The notes beneath the pieces are model-generated. The model had not been told where the DNA came from. It made no database searches and worked only from the letters and a program-made list of their open reading frames with translations. From NCBI GenBank assembly GCA_020849105.1, contig JADLGW010000048.1, forward strand, positions 83,382 through 147,381: a DNA stretch of 64,000 nt, written 5' to 3'. The DNA is from Phycisphaerales bacterium (GTDB taxonomy: Bacteria; Planctomycetota; Phycisphaerae; Phycisphaerales; UBA1924). Positions 1-9,123 of this stretch are shown here, in pieces; position 1 is the first letter of the stretch, and each line of letters begins with the position of its first letter. The translations under genes were made by a program, and so were the position numbers.

Positions 1-69
1 CCCAGGCACGCCCGCTCCGCCCCGCTCCCGCGCGCCGTCGCGGAGGGCACCCGCGGGGTGCAGGTGTGA
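1..69 (+). CDS. C-terminal end of an upstream gene (possibly ExbB/TolQ-like)
   Basis: An open frame enters from the left edge and stops at 67-69. The next gene's GTG start (66-68) overlaps that stop by four bases, the same GTGA junction used further along this operon, which supports a real coding end. Only 22 residues are visible and they carry no motif. ExbD genes usually follow an ExbB/TolQ/MotA-type proton channel gene, so that identity is inferred from context alone. Confidence 0.45.
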   Translation, partial: PRHARSAPLPRAVAEGTRGVQV

Positions 70-485
70 ACGCCTCCGCGCGCGGAGAACGCCCCAAGGA
101 AGCGTCGTTCGATCTGACCCCCATGATCGACGTGCTGCTGCTGCTGATTGTCTTCTTCATGATGACGTCGCAGTTCACACGCACCCAACTCAGGGCTGTG
201 GACCTGCCCCGGGAATCGGGGGAGAAGGCCGGCAAGACCTCGGCGCAGACTGTCTTTCTGGACCTGGACCGGAACGGCCAGGTCTACGCCGTCGGGAAGC
301 CCATTTCGCTGGCGCAACTCGCCGGCACCCTCGGCGGCGTGAAGCCCTGCGAGGCGGACGTGGTGATCCGCGCGGACCGGCAGTGCGCCGCGGCCCACCT
401 CAACGCCCTTGCCGAGGCGCTGGCGTCACTGGGCATCCGCAACTGGAAACTGGCAACCGCACCGCAGGGGGGGCCGCCCGCGTGA
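66..485 (+). CDS. exbD: ExbD/TolR-family biopolymer transport protein (first copy)
   Basis: 139 residues, GTG start overlapping the previous stop. ExbD/TolR proteins are inner-membrane partners of ExbB/TolQ that use the proton gradient to energise envelope processes. The family signature is clear: a short cytoplasmic start, then FDLTPMIDVLLLLIVFFMM (residues about 15-33), in which Asp22 sits where the proton-carrying Asp of the single membrane helix is expected. A periplasmic domain with the usual basic and hydrophobic pattern follows (VFLDLDRNGQVYAVG, VVIRAD). Length is normal. It is the first of two adjacent ExbD-like genes, so the pair may form a hetero-oligomer. Confidence 0.9.
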   Translation: MNASARGERPKEASFDLTPMIDVLLLLIVFFMMTSQFTRTQLRAVDLPRESGEKAGKTSAQTVFLDLDRNGQVYAVGKPISLAQLAGTLGGVKPCEADVVIRADRQCAAAHLNALAEALASLGIRNWKLATAPQGGPPA

Positions 486-898
486 GGCTCTCCCGACCCA
501 AGCGCCTGGACCCCGCGTCGATCCGCCTGCCGCTGATTGCGCTCATCGATGTCATCCTGTTCATCCTTCTGTACTTCATGCTCGCCGGAACCCTGGCCAA
601 TGAGGAGGCGGACCTGGCGACCGCCCTGCACGCCGAGAAGGCCCAGGCCGCCGCCGCGGCCGACCTGTTGCCGCAGACCGTGAACGTCGAGGCCGTCGGG
701 GGCGTAGTGCAGTACCGGATGGGTGAACGGGTGCTGCCGGATCGCGCCGCGCTCACCGCGGTGCTCCGCCAACTGCCGCACGAGATGGGCGTAGTCATCA
801 AGGTCCGGGGCGACGTCCCGGTCGCGGCGGCGGCGGCGGCCGTCCAGGCCAGCAAGGATGCGGGCTTCACAAAGGTCAGTTATGTGCCGGTGCATTAG
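482..898 (+). CDS. exbD: ExbD/TolR-family protein (second copy)
   Basis: About 138 residues from the GTG at 482, chosen because it overlaps the previous stop (GTGA) and leaves the membrane anchor close to the N terminus; a longer frame back to 383 only adds sequence overlapping the first exbD. The anchor IRLPLIALIDVILFILLYFM (about residues 14-33) keeps the Asp of the ExbD/TolR helix. The periplasmic part holds an Ala-rich stretch and the VVIKVRGDVPV strand typical of the family. Divergence from the first copy suggests non-identical partners in one motor complex. The substrate is unknown. Confidence 0.85.
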   Translation: MRLSRPKRLDPASIRLPLIALIDVILFILLYFMLAGTLANEEADLATALHAEKAQAAAAADLLPQTVNVEAVGGVVQYRMGERVLPDRAALTAVLRQLPHEMGVVIKVRGDVPVAAAAAAVQASKDAGFTKVSYVPVH

Positions 899-3608
899 GG
901 TGGTGGCCGCAGTCGCCCTCGTCGCGGGTGCCGCGGTGGTCCCGGCCCAGCAGACGCCGCCGCCCGCCGCGCCGGCCGTGGCCCTGCCGGTTATTGAGCA
1001 ATACCTGGCCGCCCGCGGGCTCAAGGAGTTGCTCGCGGCCCACTTGCTCCACGAACTGCGACAGGCCCCCGGTGACGCCCGGATGGGCATCGCTGAACGC
1101 CTGGGGAAGGTCTACGTCGAACTCCTGGACGCGGCCGCGACGCCGGAGGCCCGCGAGAAGTGGCGCCAGCGGAGCGTGGAGTTGCTCCAGGCCGTGCCGG
1201 AGGCCGACTCGTTCGACCTGCGGATCAACCTCACCCGCGTTCCGTACCGGCGGGCCGAGGATATCGCGGAGGCGGCCCGCCTTCGACTCGCGACTCCGGA
1301 AGAGGTACAGGAGGCGCTGGGAATCCTGCGCACGTCGGGGGCGACCTTCCGCGACATCGGCCTCAAGGTCCACCGTCGGGTCGATGCGCTGGAGCGGCGC
1401 GAGTCATCAGCGCGGGACGACTTGCCGGCCGACGCGCAGGCCGCGCTGGCGGATGCCCGGCGCCTGCGCTCACTGGCCATGTACTACGCCGGGTGGTCGC
1501 ACTACTACCTGGCATTCCTGGAGGACAAACCCCAGCCTGTCGAGGACGCCCTCGCCGAGTTCGGCTGGATCGTCGGTGGGGGCGACGCAAAGCCCGCCAG
1601 CGTCGAGCGGCTGTCCGCCAACCTGCTCCGGTTCCCGCATGTCGCCCGCGCCGCGATCGCGTGCGCCATGTGCGAATCGCTGCGCGGCAACGACAACACC
1701 GCTCTGCGCTGGCTGGATGCGGTCCAGCAGGCGGAGGATCTCCCCCCCGAGATCGCGGAGCAACTCGTGCCCCGCCGGCTGGACGTGCTCTGCAGGGCGA
1801 GGCGATGGGCCGACTGCGAACTGCTGGTCCGCCGCACTCGCAACGCGGCCAAGAACCAGACGCTGCCGGTCGGCATCGCGCGCCTCCTGGCCGTGCTCAC
1901 ACTCGACGCCCTGGAGCAGGATCGCGTCCTGCCGCTGGCCCGCGACACGGTGCAGAAACTCTCCGACCTGGCGGTCACCGACCTGATCGCGCTGGGCGAG
2001 GTGCGGCAGGTTCTGGACCTGGCTTCGCGCTACGGAACGGCGACGCTCTCCAAGGACGGGTTCATCCCGAACTATGTCCGGGGGTTGCAGGCGTACGACC
2101 GAGCCCGCAAGGCCCACGCCCAATCGGGTGCAAACGTCGAAGAGCCGTCCGCGGAGGACGCCGTCCGCAACGCCTACGCCCAGGCCGCGGACACGCTCGC
2201 TGTCGCCGTGGCGGACCCCGAGGCCGCCCGGTTCGCCGGGGAGGCGGCCAACGCCGGCCTGGTGATGGGCCTGTCACGGTTCTACGCCGGTGACCTGGTG
2301 CTCGCAGCCGACCAGTTTGATCGTGTGTTCAGGGCGTCAACCGATGCGAAGCAGAGGGACGAGGCGCTGTGGCTGGCCACCGTCGCCCTCGACAAGGCCG
2401 TCGCCGGCGGGAAGCCCTCGTTGAAGGAGCGCCTGGACAGCACGGCCACGCTCTACCTGAAGACGTTCCCGACGTCGGTCCGCGCTGCGCAACTGCTGAT
2501 CCGGCTCTCCGGTTCGTCGCTCCTGAGCGAAGAGGACGCCGTCACCGTGCTGATGGGAGTCCCGCGGGATTCCGCCGTGTACGAGGCGGCACGCCGCCAG
2601 GCCGCGACCCTGCTGTATGTCGTCTATCGCCGCTCCCGGGGGCCGGCCAAGGATGCCGCGGCGATCCGCTTCGCGGACCTGGCCGAGGAGGCCATCGGCT
2701 TCGACCGCGCCCGCATCGAGGACAAGGACGAGGCCGTCTCGCACGAGGCCACGAGGAACCTTGTGACCCGCGTCCGCCAGGTGCTCGACGCCACGCTCGG
2801 CATGTCGGTGCCGGACCTGGAGCGGGCGGATCGCGTGCTGGGGCTCCTGGACGCCGCGGCCGCGTACCGGTCGCTTGACCTGTCGGCGGTCAAGGATGAA
2901 CTGACATTCCGCCGGCTTCAGGTCGCTCTGGCCCGCGGCGACACGAAGGCTGTGACCCGGCACCTCGACGAGTTGTACGCGGTGGGCGGACGCTTCGCGG
3001 ACGCCGCGGCCCGCATCCTCTACAAGCGGGCATCGGCCTCGTGGTCCCCGGGGGATCCGGCCTCCGCGCGGGAGGTTGTGCGCCACGGCCTGATCGTGGT
3101 TGGACAGTTCAGGACGGACGCCAAGACCGTGCTCGATCCGCCCGTGTACTCGCTGTACAACACGGTTGCGGAGGCCGCGGCACAACTCTGGGACGCGGAC
3201 CATGACGCCGCCATGCGTGACGCCGCGCTGCGGCTTGACCGCACGCTCAGGGCGGCCGGGGCGTCCACCGCCTCCGTGCTCGGAAGACTGGCACGCCTGA
3301 GCGAGTCCGCGGGGGACATCCCGACCGCGCTCGACTCGTGGCGTTCATTGCTCAGGGGCCTGCCCGAGGGCGGCGCGGCCTGGTACGAGGCGAGGTACCA
3401 ATCGCTGCGGCTGCTGGCCATCGGCGATCCGGTCCGCGCGCGCGAGGCGATGGACCAGCACAAACTGCTGCACCCGGATATGGGCCCGGAGCCCTGGGGG
3501 TCACGACTGCGGGAACTGGACGCGGCGATTCCCGCGGCTCCACCGGCGAAGCCGACACCCCCGGAACCTGGAACCACGTCCGCCTCCACCGACGGGAGCG
3601 CACGATGA
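882..3608 (+). CDS. Large exported helical-repeat (TPR-like) protein
   Basis: About 908 residues. The ATG at 882 is preferred over the one at 858: it has AAAGG six bases upstream and opens directly into a signal peptide (MCRCIRVVAAVALVAGAAVVPAQ). The rest is almost entirely Ala/Leu/Arg-rich amphipathic helices of TPR-like periodicity, for example around YAGWSHYYLAFLEDKP and GLVMGLSRFYAGDLVLAADQF, with no catalytic motif. The C terminus is Pro/Thr-rich. It overlaps exbD upstream and ends in an ATGA junction with the next gene, so it should be co-expressed. A periplasmic scaffold working with the ExbB/ExbD motor is an inference. I do not recognise a named family. Confidence 0.75.
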   Translation: MCRCIRVVAAVALVAGAAVVPAQQTPPPAAPAVALPVIEQYLAARGLKELLAAHLLHELRQAPGDARMGIAERLGKVYVELLDAAATPEAREKWRQRSVELLQAVPEADSFDLRINLTRVPYRRAEDIAEAARLRLATPEEVQEALGILRTSGATFRDIGLKVHRRVDALERRESSARDDLPADAQAALADARRLRSLAMYYAGWSHYYLAFLEDKPQPVEDALAEFGWIVGGGDAKPASVERLSANLLRFPHVARAAIACAMCESLRGNDNTALRWLDAVQQAEDLPPEIAEQLVPRRLDVLCRARRWADCELLVRRTRNAAKNQTLPVGIARLLAVLTLDALEQDRVLPLARDTVQKLSDLAVTDLIALGEVRQVLDLASRYGTATLSKDGFIPNYVRGLQAYDRARKAHAQSGANVEEPSAEDAVRNAYAQAADTLAVAVADPEAARFAGEAANAGLVMGLSRFYAGDLVLAADQFDRVFRASTDAKQRDEALWLATVALDKAVAGGKPSLKERLDSTATLYLKTFPTSVRAAQLLIRLSGSSLLSEEDAVTVLMGVPRDSAVYEAARRQAATLLYVVYRRSRGPAKDAAAIRFADLAEEAIGFDRARIEDKDEAVSHEATRNLVTRVRQVLDATLGMSVPDLERADRVLGLLDAAAAYRSLDLSAVKDELTFRRLQVALARGDTKAVTRHLDELYAVGGRFADAAARILYKRASASWSPGDPASAREVVRHGLIVVGQFRTDAKTVLDPPVYSLYNTVAEAAAQLWDADHDAAMRDAALRLDRTLRAAGASTASVLGRLARLSESAGDIPTALDSWRSLLRGLPEGGAAWYEARYQSLRLLAIGDPVRAREAMDQHKLLHPDMGPEPWGSRLRELDAAIPAAPPAKPTPPEPGTTSASTDGSAR

Positions 3609-6430
3609 GAGATCGCGCCCGACCGGTTGAGCGGTTCCTGGGCCCGGACGAGGCCCGCGGCGGCCCGTTCGCGCTCCTCGGCGTGGCGCCGGAAACGTGT
3701 ACGGAGGACGCCGTCCTTGCAGGGCTTGACCGGCAACTGGAGCGCCTGCGCACGCATCCGGAGTGCGATACACCGGAGGCCGATGAAGTCCGTCTGGCCC
3801 TGCACGCGGCGGCGGCGCAACTCCTGGATCCGACCGTGCGCCGCCAACTGGTCGCCAGTTGGACGGGGACAGAGGCGGCGCAGACTCCCCAGCCCGCCGC
3901 GTCGACCCCGCAGCGCCCGCACCGTCGCCAGTTGGAGCACGACGCCGTCCTCACCCTGGGCCTGCACGGCGGATGGAACGAACGATCGCTCCAGCACCTG
4001 GCCGCTCTCGCCCATGCGCGCGGGATGGGGTCGGAACAGGTGGCCGCGGCCCTGCGGACGCTGGCGAAGCGCCCCGGGCGTACCGCCGGCAAGACGGCGC
4101 CGAGGCCTGCCGCCGCCGCCCCCGTGCGACGTTCCACGTCCCGGGCCGCGAAGCACGCCGTGTCATCAGCACCGCTTCCCGAACAGCAGGATCCGGCGGC
4201 GAGGCTTCTGTGGATGCTCGCCCTGTTCGGCGGCGGCGGGATCGTGCTTGCCGTCTTTGCAATCTGGGTCGTCGTACAACTGGTCATCGCGGAGCCCAGC
4301 GCGGGGCCGGTGCTGCCGCCGCCCTCAGCGTCCGGGCCGCCCGCACCCGTGGTCCAGTCCCAGGCCCTGAGCACCACCCGGAACCCGCGGCCCACAGCCA
4401 CCGATCCGAAGCCCGCTCCAGCGGAGTCCGAGCGAGCCCCGGGGCCGGGCGAACTTCCCCGGGCCATCGCCGCGTCCACCGCCGAGATTGCAAAGGACGC
4501 CGGAGCGGCGCTGGCACATTTCGAAACCGGCATTGACTGGCTCGCCCGGGCCTGGGTTCTGCTCCCACCGGATGAACTGGTCGCCGCGAACGACGCGGTT
4601 GTGGAGTTCGTCTACCGGGCCGGGAGTGCGGATGATGCCGCGGTCAAGGCGATCATGGCGGTGGGGCGGGGAGCCGAGGCCCTTTCGGGGCGGCGCCCGC
4701 TCCGCTCGGACGGGGTCAGCGGCGCGGCGTGGTCCCTGGGAATGCTTGCTCGCTTGTGGCACGAGAAGAACCTGCCTGCCGCGGCAAAGTCGCAGATCGA
4801 CCAGCGCATCGCCGCGGCCACCGCATCGGCCAGGCCCGTCCAGGACCGGACCTTCCAGGCGGGCGCCGGCGCCGCTCTCGCAATCATCCCGGAGTTGATT
4901 CTGCCGCGGACCCCCGAGCCCGGCACGCCGCCGGAGAGCCCCGGGCCCGCGTGGGCGCAGTGGGTCGTCACGGCCCGCGCCTGGGCCGGTGCGGATGAGC
5001 AGGCACTGGCCCGGGTTGTGCTTGATGGCCTCGGGACGCTCCTCCTCCATGGCCCGGAGCCCTCCGACAATCGGACATATGAACTCATTCTCCGTCTGAC
5101 ACAGGCCGTGACCTGGCGCGACGGCGACCCGGCCCGGGCCCGCCTTCTCCGCTGGTTCGACGACGCCCGGGTGACCAACGCGGACCTGAACGCCGTGACG
5201 TCCACCCTCGCCACGCGCTCAGCCGCGGAGGGGGTGGACCTGACGATGGTGCTCTCCCCCTCGTCATCAGCCCGGGTCCGCGGCGACCTGCGCGAGCGCT
5301 ACGCGCGTCTCTGGAACCTGGATATCGGGGTGGACCGGACCGCGCTGGACTCGGAGTGGGTCCGGCTGTCGCAGGACGCGGTCACGCGGTCAAACGCCGC
5401 CCGCACCGGCCCGGAACACCTCGCCGCGACCGTGATCCTGTCCCGGCTCAATGAATCCGCCTGGCGGCGATGGAAGGGGGACGCCGCCGAGTCGCTCCGC
5501 ATCCTGGGCGACCTGGCGTCGGACGTCGATCGCATCGTGCCCCCAGGCGGGCGCCCCGAGGTGTACCACCCCAAGCCGGATCAGGATGCGGGCTGGGGTG
5601 AGAAGTACCTTGCCGCTCGGCGCGGCGTGCCGCAGCGGCTCGAGTTGCTCGGCAGGATCCCGTGGGGCGTCGGCGGCCTGGGACCGGTGGACGCGGAGGT
5701 GCTTGTCCAGGAGGCCCTGCTCGGAACACCCGCCGAGGTTCGCGTCCGTGCGGCCGAGGTCGCAAAGTCGTACCTTGACTCGCCCACCGTGATCAACGCG
5801 ATGCTGGAGGATCTTCCTCGCGCCCCGCGCATACCCCACACCGCTCAACTGGTGGAGGCCATCTCGCTGGCGAGGCTCCCGTCCGTGACGGACCCGGCCT
5901 GGCCCGCGGCGGCGCGGCGAGCACTGGTGGAGAGGTACCTGGAGAGGGTGACGGCGGAGGGAAGCCTGGCGCCGCTGGACCAGTTGGCACGCCTCCTGGC
6001 GGCGTCCTACCGCGGCATGGCGTCGGATGCGGTGCTCACGCCCGCCCTCCGTGATGAACCCGTGCAGCCCCCGGCAGGAGAGTCAGCCCGGCAGGTATGG
6101 ACGCGGTGGCGTGCGGAGGCGGAGGCCGCACCACCGGCTTCGGCCGCGGGCCCGACGCTCGCGGACCTGGACCGGCGGCACGACGGGCGGACCGGCCTGG
6201 CACGCGGGCTTGTCCAGTCCTTTGCAGCCGAACAGGCGAGCGTGCTCGACGCCATGGCCGCGGTCGTCGCGGCGGAGCAGCCTGCGCGCGCGGCGGAGGT
6301 ACAGCGACTCACTGACAACGCCAGGGCCGCGCGAGCGTCGGCGGAAACGATCCTGGAGCAGATCAACATCGTGGAGCGCGCCAAGGTGCAGTTGTGGGTC
6401 CTTCGGTCGCCGGCGGGGGAGTCGTCGTGA
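3605..6430 (+). CDS. Large single-pass membrane protein, J-domain-like N terminus
   Basis: 941 residues from the ATG at 3605, which overlaps the upstream TGA. The first 80 residues (GGPFALLGVAPETCTEDAVLAGLDRQL.. ..LLDPTVRRQLVASW) follow the pattern of a degenerate J-domain: F-x-LLG-V followed by helices and LLD..RR. The HPD motif needed to activate Hsp70 is absent. A Pro/Ala linker leads to one strong membrane segment (LALFGGGGIVLAVFAIWVVVQLVI, about residues 202-225). A long, probably periplasmic helical region follows. It lies between the TPR-like and zinc-finger proteins of the ExbD operon. A structural role in that envelope complex is inferred; catalytic function is unknown. Confidence 0.7.
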   Translation: MRDRARPVERFLGPDEARGGPFALLGVAPETCTEDAVLAGLDRQLERLRTHPECDTPEADEVRLALHAAAAQLLDPTVRRQLVASWTGTEAAQTPQPAASTPQRPHRRQLEHDAVLTLGLHGGWNERSLQHLAALAHARGMGSEQVAAALRTLAKRPGRTAGKTAPRPAAAAPVRRSTSRAAKHAVSSAPLPEQQDPAARLLWMLALFGGGGIVLAVFAIWVVVQLVIAEPSAGPVLPPPSASGPPAPVVQSQALSTTRNPRPTATDPKPAPAESERAPGPGELPRAIAASTAEIAKDAGAALAHFETGIDWLARAWVLLPPDELVAANDAVVEFVYRAGSADDAAVKAIMAVGRGAEALSGRRPLRSDGVSGAAWSLGMLARLWHEKNLPAAAKSQIDQRIAAATASARPVQDRTFQAGAGAALAIIPELILPRTPEPGTPPESPGPAWAQWVVTARAWAGADEQALARVVLDGLGTLLLHGPEPSDNRTYELILRLTQAVTWRDGDPARARLLRWFDDARVTNADLNAVTSTLATRSAAEGVDLTMVLSPSSSARVRGDLRERYARLWNLDIGVDRTALDSEWVRLSQDAVTRSNAARTGPEHLAATVILSRLNESAWRRWKGDAAESLRILGDLASDVDRIVPPGGRPEVYHPKPDQDAGWGEKYLAARRGVPQRLELLGRIPWGVGGLGPVDAEVLVQEALLGTPAEVRVRAAEVAKSYLDSPTVINAMLEDLPRAPRIPHTAQLVEAISLARLPSVTDPAWPAAARRALVERYLERVTAEGSLAPLDQLARLLAASYRGMASDAVLTPALRDEPVQPPAGESARQVWTRWRAEAEAAPPASAAGPTLADLDRRHDGRTGLARGLVQSFAAEQASVLDAMAAVVAAEQPARAAEVQRLTDNARAARASAETILEQINIVERAKVQLWVLRSPAGESS

Positions 6431-7332
6431 TGAAATTGCTCCTTGTCGTCACCGTCGCGTTGTGTGCGGCGCACACGGAGGCTCAGGAGCAGGAGGGGCC
6501 GCGTCCGCCGACGCCGCCGCCCGCGTGGGTCGCGGGGCGGCTGGAGCAACTCGCGCCGTCCAGTCCGGAGTCCTATTTCCTGCTCGGCGAAGAGGTTGCA
6601 GACCTCTCGCCCGACATGGAGCAGGAAGCGCTCGCCCGCCGGCTCTTTGTCCTGGCCTACGAACTCGACCGGGCCCGCGGCCCGGCCTCTCGGATCGCCG
6701 GCAGTTGCTGCCTTGCCCTCGCCGGGCTGGAGAGGCTGGAACCGACGCGAAGGTGGCTGCTGGCTGTCGCCGGGGCCGTGGACCCCCGCTACGCGAGGAC
6801 AGACTGGTCCGTCGCCGCGGCGCCGCTGGCGAGCGATGAAGTCGCGTTCACCGCGGCCACCGCGCTCGGACAGGCCCGGGCGGGCGAGGGGATCGCGGCC
6901 AGGAAACTACTCAGCGAGCCGGGTGTGCTGCCGCTGCTGCGGAGTTACGAGCGTGCCCTGAGCAACACGACCGCGACCGGGGCCGTCTTCCGCGTGCAGA
7001 AGTACGCCAGCGAGTGGCCCTGCCGCACCTGCGACAACAAGCGCGTCATCCCACGCACCGGGCCCGGCGGAGTTGAGTACCGGATCTGCCCGAACTGCGG
7101 CGGGAACCCGGGACCCAAACTGTCCGAGGAGGAACTCCTCGTCCATCTGCGCTTTGAGGCCGCCCTGCTCCGCGGCATCCAGCGGTCCTGGTCCGCCCAG
7201 ATCGCGGTGGATCAGGCCGCCCCGCTCCGCGACCCGGACCCGGCGGCGGTCGCGCCGACCTACGGTGTTGACCCGGCGCTCGCGTATTACCGCGCCGGGC
7301 AGTGGGTCGCGCGTCCCGGGAGCACGCCCTGA
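6430..7332 (+). CDS. Exported protein with a CxxC...CxxC zinc-binding knuckle
   Basis: About 300 residues from the ATG at 6430, which overlaps the previous stop (TGATG). A signal peptide (MKLLLVVTVALCAAHTEAQ) is followed by a helical domain. Near residues 197-225 there is CRTCDNKRVIP...YRICPNCGGNPGP, a pair of CxxC knuckles like those of DnaJ-type zinc fingers. This is the last gene of the ExbD operon. Metal binding is likely from the motif. Whether it acts in the periplasm or on partner proteins cannot be told from sequence. Confidence 0.72.
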   Translation: MKLLLVVTVALCAAHTEAQEQEGPRPPTPPPAWVAGRLEQLAPSSPESYFLLGEEVADLSPDMEQEALARRLFVLAYELDRARGPASRIAGSCCLALAGLERLEPTRRWLLAVAGAVDPRYARTDWSVAAAPLASDEVAFTAATALGQARAGEGIAARKLLSEPGVLPLLRSYERALSNTTATGAVFRVQKYASEWPCRTCDNKRVIPRTGPGGVEYRICPNCGGNPGPKLSEEELLVHLRFEAALLRGIQRSWSAQIAVDQAAPLRDPDPAAVAPTYGVDPALAYYRAGQWVARPGSTP

Positions 7333-7369
7333 CGTAGACTCCGAACCCCGAGTCCAACGGAGCGACGCC

Positions 7370-7750
7370 ATGGCCGATCCGCAGAGCAAGCCCGAACCCA
7401 AGCCGCAGATCACCTTTGAGGAGTTCGCGAAGGTGGACCTGCGGGCCGCCAGGATCCTGGAGGCGGTGGACCACCCGGGCGCCGACCGCCTGTTCAAACT
7501 GCGGGTGGACGACGGATCGGGCACCCCGCGGCAGGTCTGCGCCGGCATCCGCGGGCACTACAGGGCCGAGGACCTCGTGGGCCGCACGATCATCATCGTC
7601 GCGAACCTGGCGCCCCGCGTCATCCGGGGCGAGGAATCGCGGGGGATGCTGCTGGCCGCCAGCGAACCGCCCGGGGACGGCGGCACCGAGCGCCGCGTCA
7701 TCCTGCTCACGACGGCCGCGGACATCGCACCCGGTTCAATCGTGTCCTGA
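7370..7750 (+). CDS. Stand-alone tRNA-binding domain protein (MetG C-terminal/CsaA type)
   Basis: 126 residues with ATG at 7370 and an upstream GGAG. It is a complete EMAP-II/Trbp111-like OB-fold: ITFEEFAKVDLRAARILEAVDHPGADRLFKLRVDDG, RQVCAGIRGHY, IIIVANLAPRVIRGEESRGMLLAA. This matches the C-terminal dimerisation and tRNA-binding appendix of methionyl-tRNA synthetase, and also the CsaA secretion chaperone. No synthetase catalytic part is attached. It either binds tRNA in trans for a short MetRS encoded elsewhere or acts as a CsaA-like chaperone; the sequence does not decide. It converges with the next gene nine bases away. Confidence 0.88.
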   Translation: MADPQSKPEPKPQITFEEFAKVDLRAARILEAVDHPGADRLFKLRVDDGSGTPRQVCAGIRGHYRAEDLVGRTIIIVANLAPRVIRGEESRGMLLAASEPPGDGGTERRVILLTTAADIAPGSIVS

Positions 7751-7759
7751 ACAGTTCGG

Positions 7760-8626
7760 TCAGTGCTTCGGCGGCGTCCCGGGCCGTGCCCGCTCCGCCC
7801 ATTCGCGCGTGGCCCGCCGGATCTCATCCGCCCGGTCGGTGATGAACTGGTCACGCTTGCCCTGCTGCTGCTCAAGCCCCGTCCTGAGCAGCGCCACGCG
7901 GTCCTCCAGCACCTTGATCTCGCGCTGGCAGAGTTCCATCCGCACGTCGAACTGCTCGCCCAGCGCCCGGTTCAGGTCCTGGCGGGCGGCCTCCGCGTCC
8001 GCGGCGTTGCCCGGCGACGCCATCGCGTCGGCCAGCCGGCGCGTCGCGCTGACCGCCCGGCGCCCCACCAGGTACTCGCGCAGGCGGAGCGTGCGGAGGG
8101 CGTCGTCCCGTTCCTCGAGGATTGCCCGAATGCGCACCGCGCTGCGGCCGATCCAGCGTGCCCCGTCCTCGGGTCGATCACGCAGAACCTCTTCCATCCG
8201 CTGCGCCCCCGCCGGGTCGTGCTCCTCCAGGAACGACAGCACGAGGTGCCGGTCGGCGTCAGGGTCGGGCGGTCCCGCCAACGGCGGCGGTGGGCCGCCT
8301 TCGGGGCCGCGCGGCGGTCGGCCGCCCGGTTCGCGACGATCCGGACCTCGGTCGCCGCGCCGCATGTCGCCGGGAGGAAACACCTCGCCGCGCACCGCGT
8401 CCAGGGGCTCGCCCCGGTCCAGCCTGTCCATCGCCTCCTGCACCCGGTCGTGCAACCGGTCGATCTCGGCGAGCCGTCTCTCCAGGCGCGAGCGCAGCGC
8501 CGCCCTCTCATCGGCCCCTTCCGCCGGGGGATCACCGTGCGGCGGGCGGCCGCCCGGCTGCGCCGCCGTCCCGGCCGCAGCCAGGCTCACCAGTCCAATC
8601 GCGGCGATCAACGCGGCCCGCTTCAC
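7760..8626 (-). CDS. Exported helical protein of a sigma-factor operon
   Basis: 288 residues with a signal peptide (MKRAALIAAIGLVSLAAAGTAAQ). A charged helix (about 44-77) is followed by a disordered Pro/Gly/Arg segment (about 85-125) and a long, mostly helical, Arg/Glu-rich C-terminal half. The arrangement is reminiscent of CpxP/ZraP/CnrX-type periplasmic sensors, but no LTxxQ motif is present, so that comparison is only about architecture. Its ATG overlaps the stop of the putative anti-sigma gene, which in turn overlaps the sigma gene. A role as periplasmic sensor or modulator of the system is inferred. Confidence 0.6.
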   Translation of the reverse strand: MKRAALIAAIGLVSLAAAGTAAQPGGRPPHGDPPAEGADERAALRSRLERRLAEIDRLHDRVQEAMDRLDRGEPLDAVRGEVFPPGDMRRGDRGPDRREPGGRPPRGPEGGPPPPLAGPPDPDADRHLVLSFLEEHDPAGAQRMEEVLRDRPEDGARWIGRSAVRIRAILEERDDALRTLRLREYLVGRRAVSATRRLADAMASPGNAADAEAARQDLNRALGEQFDVRMELCQREIKVLEDRVALLRTGLEQQQGKRDQFITDRADEIRRATREWAERARPGTPPKH

Positions 8627-9123
8627 ATCGCACCGCCATCGATGAAGAGGTCGCCGGAGAAGCCGGTGTCCACGGAAAGATCGGACAGGTCGGCATAGAT
8701 CAGGTCAATCTGCTCGCCCAGGCCCTCGAACCCGTCGCCCATCGGGCTCTTCCACGCCAGCAGCGTCTCGACCTTGGAATCCAGCGATTCGTACCGTTCG
8801 GCAATGCTCGTGGCGCCCGCGCTCCCGGCCGCACCGCCCCTCATCCCGGCGAGCCAGATCGCCCCGCTCGCCGCGACCAGCGCGAGCCCGGCCGCCACCC
8901 GCAGCGGCGTGAACAGGCGGTAGCCCGACGGCCGGATCGTCGCGATCACACCCTTCGGTTCGCGCAGCGCCGGCGCCGCGATCGCGCCCCGGGTCGCGGC
9001 GAAGACCCGCGCCTCCACGCCGGACGGGGCGCTGGCACGCTCCGACGCCGCCAGCGCATCCAGCAACGCCCCGACGCCCCGGAGCGGTTCGGGCGTGCCC
9101 AGGTTGTTCCGGTGCTCATTCAT
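8623..9123 (-). CDS. Putative single-pass anti-sigma factor
   Basis: 166 residues. The N-terminal cytoplasmic part has helices (GVGALLDALAASERASAPSGVEARVFAAT), then one membrane segment (LRVAAGLALVAASGAIWLA, about residues 74-92) and a short outside domain. Size, topology and the 4-bp overlap with the ECF sigma gene upstream fit a membrane anti-sigma factor. The Hx3Cx2C zinc motif of the ZAS class is absent, so the call depends mostly on gene order. It is followed by an overlapping gene for an exported protein. Confidence 0.62.
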   Translation of the reverse strand: MNEHRNNLGTPEPLRGVGALLDALAASERASAPSGVEARVFAATRGAIAAPALREPKGVIATIRPSGYRLFTPLRVAAGLALVAASGAIWLAGMRGGAAGSAGATSIAERYESLDSKVETLLAWKSPMGDGFEGLGEQIDLIYADLSDLSVDTGFSGDLFIDGGAM

